Source: Asaia bogorensis_B
Lineage (GTDB): Bacteria; Pseudomonadota; Alphaproteobacteria; Acetobacterales; Acetobacteraceae
Assembly (NCBI RefSeq): GCF_900465315.1
Contig: NZ_UBIX01000004.1
Direction: 5' to 3' (one strand)
DNA: 64,000 nt
Shown: positions 60,228 to 64,000 of the stretch, in pieces
How positions within the stretch are numbered: position 1 is the stretch's first letter
How the letters are laid out: every line of letters starts with the position of its first letter
The notes under the pieces: model-generated
Database searches by the model: none
Told to the model about the DNA's origin: nothing
What the model saw: only the letters and a program-made list of their open reading frames with translations
Translations under genes and position numbers: made by a program

Positions 60228-62462
60228 CTAGAGAAACGAAATCGGGTCGATATCAATATCGATGCGCTCATGGCTCGTCAGTTTCACGCCGTCGAGCCAT
60301 GCCCGCAGGATGGGCTGAACCGCCACATTGCGTCGGGTACGCAGCAGGAGGCGACGCCGATGGCGACCCCGCAGGATAGCGAGAGGGGCTGGTGCAGGGC
60401 CAAGCACCTGGATACCGGCGCCTTCCGGGGCACGTGCGCCCAGCAGATTGGCAACCTTATCGGCGGCCTCGGCTGAATCCGCACTGACTATGACCGCAGC
60501 CAGACGCCCGTAGGGCGGCCAGAAACCGGGCTTTCGCTGCGCCGATTCCTGCTCCATGAACGCCAGATAATCGTTCGAGACGAGCGCCTTCATGACGGGA
60601 TGATCCCCCAGATAGCTCTGAAGCAGAACCGTCCCGGGCTTCTCCGCACGACCAGCGCGACCCGCCACCTGATGAAGAAGCTGGACCGTGCGCTCGGCGG
60701 CACGCAGGTCGCCACCGCCAAGACCAAGATCGGCATCAACCACACCCACGAGCGTAAGGTCAGGGAAATGCCAGCCCTTGGCAACGATCTGGGTACCGAT
60801 CACAAGGTCGATCTCGCGATCGCTGATGCGCCTGACTGCGTCGGCCGTCGCTGAGGGCGAGCCCAGCGTATCGGATGCCATGACCAGAATACGCGCATCG
60901 GGAAAATGCAGCCGCGCTTCCTCATGCACGCGCTCGATACCCGGCCCGACGGCCACGAGGCTGGATTCGGCAGCGCAGGACGGGCAGGTATCGGGCAGGG
61001 GCTCATGATGCCCGCAATGGTGACAGGTCAGGATCTGCCGGGCCCGATGCTCGACCAGCCAGGCCGAGCAATTGGGGCACTCCATACGATGACCGCAGGC
61101 ACGGCATAGGGTGAGGGGCGCATAGCCACGACGGTTGAGGAACAGCATGGCCTGTTCCTCACGCGCAAAGGTCGCGCTGATGGCGTCTGTCAGGGCAGGC
61201 GACAGAAACTGGCCGCGCTCGGGCGGCGCCCGGCGCATATCGACAAGGCGCACATCGGGCAACGTGGCATTGCCGTGGCGGCTATGCAGCACCACGTGCT
61301 GGTAGCGCCCGTGCTCCACATTGGTGAGGGTCTCAAGACTGGGCGTCGCAGAAACAAGAATGGCCGGCACATCTGACAGACGCGCCCGCACGATGGCCAT
61401 ATCGCGCCCGTGATAGGTTACACCCTCTTCCTGCTTGAACGCTGTCTCGTGTTCCTCATCCACCACGATCAGACCGAGATCGGGGAAGGGCAGAAACAGG
61501 GCCGATCGTGCGCCCACCACAACCGGGGCCTGACCTTTGGCAATGGCATGCCATGTCTCGCGGCGTTTCTTGCCGCCCAGTTCGGAATGCCAGAGCGCAG
61601 GCTGCACGCCAAAGCGTCTGGCAAAGCGATCTGTCCACTGCGTGGAAAGCGCAATTTCGGGCAGCAGCACGAGACATTGCCGGTTGGCCGCAAGACAGGC
61701 GGCGATGGCCTCGAAATAGACTTCGGTCTTGCCCGAGCCGGTCACCCCCTCAAGCAGGGTGACGCCAAAGCTGTGCCCCTGCACCGCACTGGCCAGTACA
61801 TGCGCGGCCGCCTGCTGTTCATCTGAAAGATGGGGAGGATGAAAAGCAGGGTCTGGCGTGGCAAATAGCGGTGCCGAAACCAGAGGGACCTCCTGCAGCA
61901 ATCCGGCTGCCGCCAGCCCCCGCAGGACAGATGACGAGACGCCGGTCTTTTCCGTCAGGCTTGCCGTGGAGAGGGGAACCTCACTGACGGCCTCCAGCAC
62001 CGACTGACGCGCCTGCGTCATGCGCAACCCTGCCGGGTCGGCCTGCCCCCTGACCCAACCGAGCTGAACCTTTGTGGGCATGGTGTGACGGGCGCGAATG
62101 GCCATGGCAAGCACAAGGCCGGGCGGCGTCAGGGTATAAGCGGCCAGCCAGTCGATAAACCGCCTGAGATCACCCGGTATGGCAGGCATATCGAGCCGCC
62201 CCAGCACCGGCTTGAGGCGTGTGAGCGCAATGGGGCGTGCTGCGGCGGGTGCAAAATCGGCGGGAACGTCGCTTTGCGTGTCCCACACGCAGCCGGTCTC
62301 CTGACGTCGCCCGAGCGGCACACTGACCAGGTCACCCGGCGCAACCGCACCTTCAGGCGCGAGATAATCAAGGGCTGTGGGAAAAGGCAGCGGCAGCAGA
62401 ACGCTGATGCGCACAGCTCTCTCGCCATCTGCCTTCAGCTTCACTAAGCTCGGTTCTGTCAT
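60228..62462 (-). CDS. priA: Primosomal protein N' (PriA helicase)
   Basis: About 744 residues. DEAH helicase that restarts stalled forks: LLPLPFPTALDYL in the 3' DNA-binding domain, Walker A LLEGVTGSGKTEVYFEAI, DEEH in LIVVDEEHETAFK, and the zinc-binding cysteines in LCRACGHRMECPNCSAW and LTCHHCGHHEPLPDTCPSC. I use the ATG at 62462 (MTEPSLVKLK); the track ATG at 62471 is only three codons earlier. Divergent from xerC across 56 bp. Confidence 0.95.
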   Translation of the reverse strand: MTEPSLVKLKADGERAVRISVLLPLPFPTALDYLAPEGAVAPGDLVSVPLGRRQETGCVWDTQSDVPADFAPAAARPIALTRLKPVLGRLDMPAIPGDLRRFIDWLAAYTLTPPGLVLAMAIRARHTMPTKVQLGWVRGQADPAGLRMTQARQSVLEAVSEVPLSTASLTEKTGVSSSVLRGLAAAGLLQEVPLVSAPLFATPDPAFHPPHLSDEQQAAAHVLASAVQGHSFGVTLLEGVTGSGKTEVYFEAIAACLAANRQCLVLLPEIALSTQWTDRFARRFGVQPALWHSELGGKKRRETWHAIAKGQAPVVVGARSALFLPFPDLGLIVVDEEHETAFKQEEGVTYHGRDMAIVRARLSDVPAILVSATPSLETLTNVEHGRYQHVVLHSRHGNATLPDVRLVDMRRAPPERGQFLSPALTDAISATFAREEQAMLFLNRRGYAPLTLCRACGHRMECPNCSAWLVEHRARQILTCHHCGHHEPLPDTCPSCAAESSLVAVGPGIERVHEEARLHFPDARILVMASDTLGSPSATADAVRRISDREIDLVIGTQIVAKGWHFPDLTLVGVVDADLGLGGGDLRAAERTVQLLHQVAGRAGRAEKPGTVLLQSYLGDHPVMKALVSNDYLAFMEQESAQRKPGFWPPYGRLAAVIVSADSAEAADKVANLLGARAPEGAGIQVLGPAPAPLAILRGRHRRRLLLRTRRNVAVQPILRAWLDGVKLTSHERIDIDIDPISFL

Positions 62463-62518
62463 GCTGCCCAAGCGCCCCCTTCTGCCCTGCCCTCTTAGCC
62501 GAGACGAGGTCCGCCGTC

Positions 62519-63454
62519 ATGCTGATGCATGAATGTCTCGATTTATGGCTCGACTGGCTGACTCATGAGAAACGGGCGCGCCCCAACACTGTTCTGGCCT
62601 ATCGCAACGATGTCGCGACCGCTCTGGCATTTCTGGGCGAGCATCTGGGGCAGGAGCCCGATCTCTCCGCCTTCGCGTCCCTGCGCACAAGCGATTTCAG
62701 GGCGTGGCTGGCCTATGACACGAACCGAGCCGAAAGCGGGAAAGGCACGCCCGATGGTCGTGCCCGCTCGCGCGCCAGAAGGGTCTCGGCATTACGGTCA
62801 TTCTATCACTACCTCCATATCAGACACGGGGTCAGCGCCAGCGCCCTGCGCCAGCTCAAGGCACCAAAGACACGCAAGCGTCTGCCGCGCCCGCTCTCGC
62901 GCGACATGGCACGCAGTGCGGCTGTCGATATTGCAGCCCTTGAGCAGCACCCGCTTTGCGCCGCGCGCGACGAAGCCCTGTTCACCCTGCTTTATGGCGC
63001 GGGCCTGCGTATCGGCGAAGCATTGGCGCTCAATCTGCGTGACTGCGACCGTGCTGCGGAGTCCGGGTTGCGCATTACCGGCAAGGGCGGGCGGGAGCGA
63101 CTTGTGCCGCTTCTGCCAAACGTCCTCAAGGCACTGGCCCTGTGGCGCAGCCAGCATCCCTGTCCGGCCCCGGAGGCGCCGCTCTTCGTCGGGTTACGCG
63201 GCAAGCGTCTGCAACCCGCCGTGGCGCGCCGTGTCATGCAGGTCTGGCGCGAGCAGAGCGGTTTGGACAACAGCGCCACCCCTCATGCACTGCGTCACTC
63301 CTTCGCCACCCATCTGCTGGAGGGCGGTGCGGATCTGCGTGCCATCCAGGAACTCCTGGGTCACGCCAGCCTTTCTACGACGCAGGCCTATACGCTGGCC
63401 GATGAACGCCACCTCCTTGCCGTCTGGCAGGCCCATCCACGCGCAAGGAAATAA
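62519..63454 (+). CDS. xerC: Tyrosine recombinase XerC/XerD
   Basis: 311 residues. N-terminal SAM-like core-binding domain (FLGEHLGQEPDL...) and C-terminal catalytic domain with GAGLRIGEALAL (first Arg), GKGGRERLVPL, TPHALRHSFATHLLEGGADL (His-x-x-Arg), GHASLSTTQAY with the final His and nucleophilic Tyr. Resolves chromosome dimers at dif. Start ATG at 62519 or 62525. XerC rather than XerD is chosen from position beside priA and overall likeness. Confidence 0.9.
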   Translation: MLMHECLDLWLDWLTHEKRARPNTVLAYRNDVATALAFLGEHLGQEPDLSAFASLRTSDFRAWLAYDTNRAESGKGTPDGRARSRARRVSALRSFYHYLHIRHGVSASALRQLKAPKTRKRLPRPLSRDMARSAAVDIAALEQHPLCAARDEALFTLLYGAGLRIGEALALNLRDCDRAAESGLRITGKGGRERLVPLLPNVLKALALWRSQHPCPAPEAPLFVGLRGKRLQPAVARRVMQVWREQSGLDNSATPHALRHSFATHLLEGGADLRAIQELLGHASLSTTQAYTLADERHLLAVWQAHPRARK

Positions 63455-63459
63455 CAAGA

Positions 63460-64000
63460 ATGATGCGCCCTGTTGCCTTTCTCCTCGCCATCATGCTGGC
63501 GGGCTCAGGCCTGTCTCGTGCCCATGCCGGCCCCTGCACGCCCGAACGTATTGCCGACATTCCGCTCCATAATGACGGGCTCTTCCTGAACGCCCCCGTC
63601 GTGCTCGATGGACGTCAGGCGCGATTCATTGTCGATACGGGTTCTGAAGGCAGCCTGATCACACCAGAGGCCGCCTCGGCTCTCAAGCTCGCAGCCGATC
63701 CGGCGCATCTGACGGTCATACAGGGGCCAAACGGGCGTGGTCAGCTCGCCCCCAACATGATGATACGCGCTCTGTCCATCGGGCTGCTTCCTCTGGGCTC
63801 GCGCTCGATACCACTCGGCGCCCTGCCGGGGCTTCCGGTCCTGTCCCCCCCGATTGCCGGTCTCATGGGCGTCGATCTGCTGCGTGGGATGGATGTCGAG
63901 TTCAACGTCCCGCAAAAACGCCTCACGCTGTGGCGTTCACCCTCACGCGACGCACGCTGCCCCATCGCGCCTTCGTGGCCTGCCGGTTACACAACCTTGC
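63460..64000 (+). CDS. Retropepsin-like aspartyl protease family protein (partial)
   Basis: Cut by the window end. From the ATG at 63460: signal peptide (RPVAFLLAIMLAGSGLSRA, cleavage after AHA), then an aspartyl protease motif FIVDTGSEGSLI (about residue 60) as in gag-asp/TIGR02281-like periplasmic retropepsin folds, then a GLMGVDLLRGMDVEF segment. Such proteins are exported proteases or binding proteins of unclear substrate. Starts 5 bp after xerC. Confidence 0.8.
   Translation, partial: MMRPVAFLLAIMLAGSGLSRAHAGPCTPERIADIPLHNDGLFLNAPVVLDGRQARFIVDTGSEGSLITPEAASALKLAADPAHLTVIQGPNGRGQLAPNMMIRALSIGLLPLGSRSIPLGALPGLPVLSPPIAGLMGVDLLRGMDVEFNVPQKRLTLWRSPSRDARCPIAPSWPAGYTTL

Overview
The window is about 64 kb of high-GC chromosome from an alphaproteobacterium, most likely an acetic acid bacterium (Acetobacteraceae). 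Supports are the alphaproteobacterial order rho - mnmE - mnmG - rsmG - parA - parB, the 41-residue cysteine-poor L36, a polyol dehydrogenase resembling the Gluconobacter mannitol 2-dehydrogenase as I remember it, and degenerate IS5-type transposases with acetic-acid-bacterium-like wording. The genus is not determined (Asaia/Gluconobacter-like is a guess). Three parS-type sites (TGTTYCACGTGRAACA-like) within 10 kb, next to parAB, place the window near the chromosome origin.

Layout. 1-0.9 kb: the 5' end of a 16S rRNA gene on the minus strand, with its leader duplicated in tandem beside an unresolved base. 0.9-3.2 kb: UDP-glucuronate epimerase, DUF192 and metallo-hydrolase genes; then ridA and a CHAP-domain amidase. 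4.7-17 kb is almost entirely minus-strand housekeeping: rlmH, rsfS, nadD, proA, glycerate kinase, ychF, pth, rplY, a histidine phosphatase, prs, a lipoprotein, pgeF, lgt, hldD. 17-19.7 kb (+): ubiK, a YbjN protein, proC, a TetR-like protein. 19.7-21.4 kb: a GT61 glycosyltransferase between tRNA-Gln and tRNA-Lys. 21.4-29.1 kb: parB, parA, rsmG, mnmG, mnmE, ogt (+) and rho. 29.1-33.6 kb: a small secreted protein, corA, trpB-trpA, an HdeD-like membrane protein.

33.7-41 kb is the accessory part: a parS site and an acyltransferase, then two degenerate IS5-family copies (34909-35742 and 40098-40924) in direct orientation. They bracket two A+T-richer genes without close known function (a glycosyltransferase-like protein and a secreted beta-rich protein) and a third, different IS5 relic. 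A TonB-dependent receptor follows.

43.4-55 kb: an exported protein, mrp with a hidden small lipoprotein gene, and an osmoregulated periplasmic glucan set: opgC with htrA and a FUSC transporter, a mannitol dehydrogenase, then opgG/D-opgH. 55-64 kb: a DUF2501 protein, oligopeptidase B, rpmJ, a TPR protein, a small membrane protein, priA, xerC and a truncated aspartyl protease.

A family of GC-rich multi-hairpin intergenic elements recurs at 11.4-11.7, 44.1, 55.06 and 60.1 kb. Many genes are coupled by 1-4 bp stop/start overlaps. The strongest candidates for follow-up are the IS-bracketed island, the parS cluster, the intergenic element family and the atypical start of rsfS.
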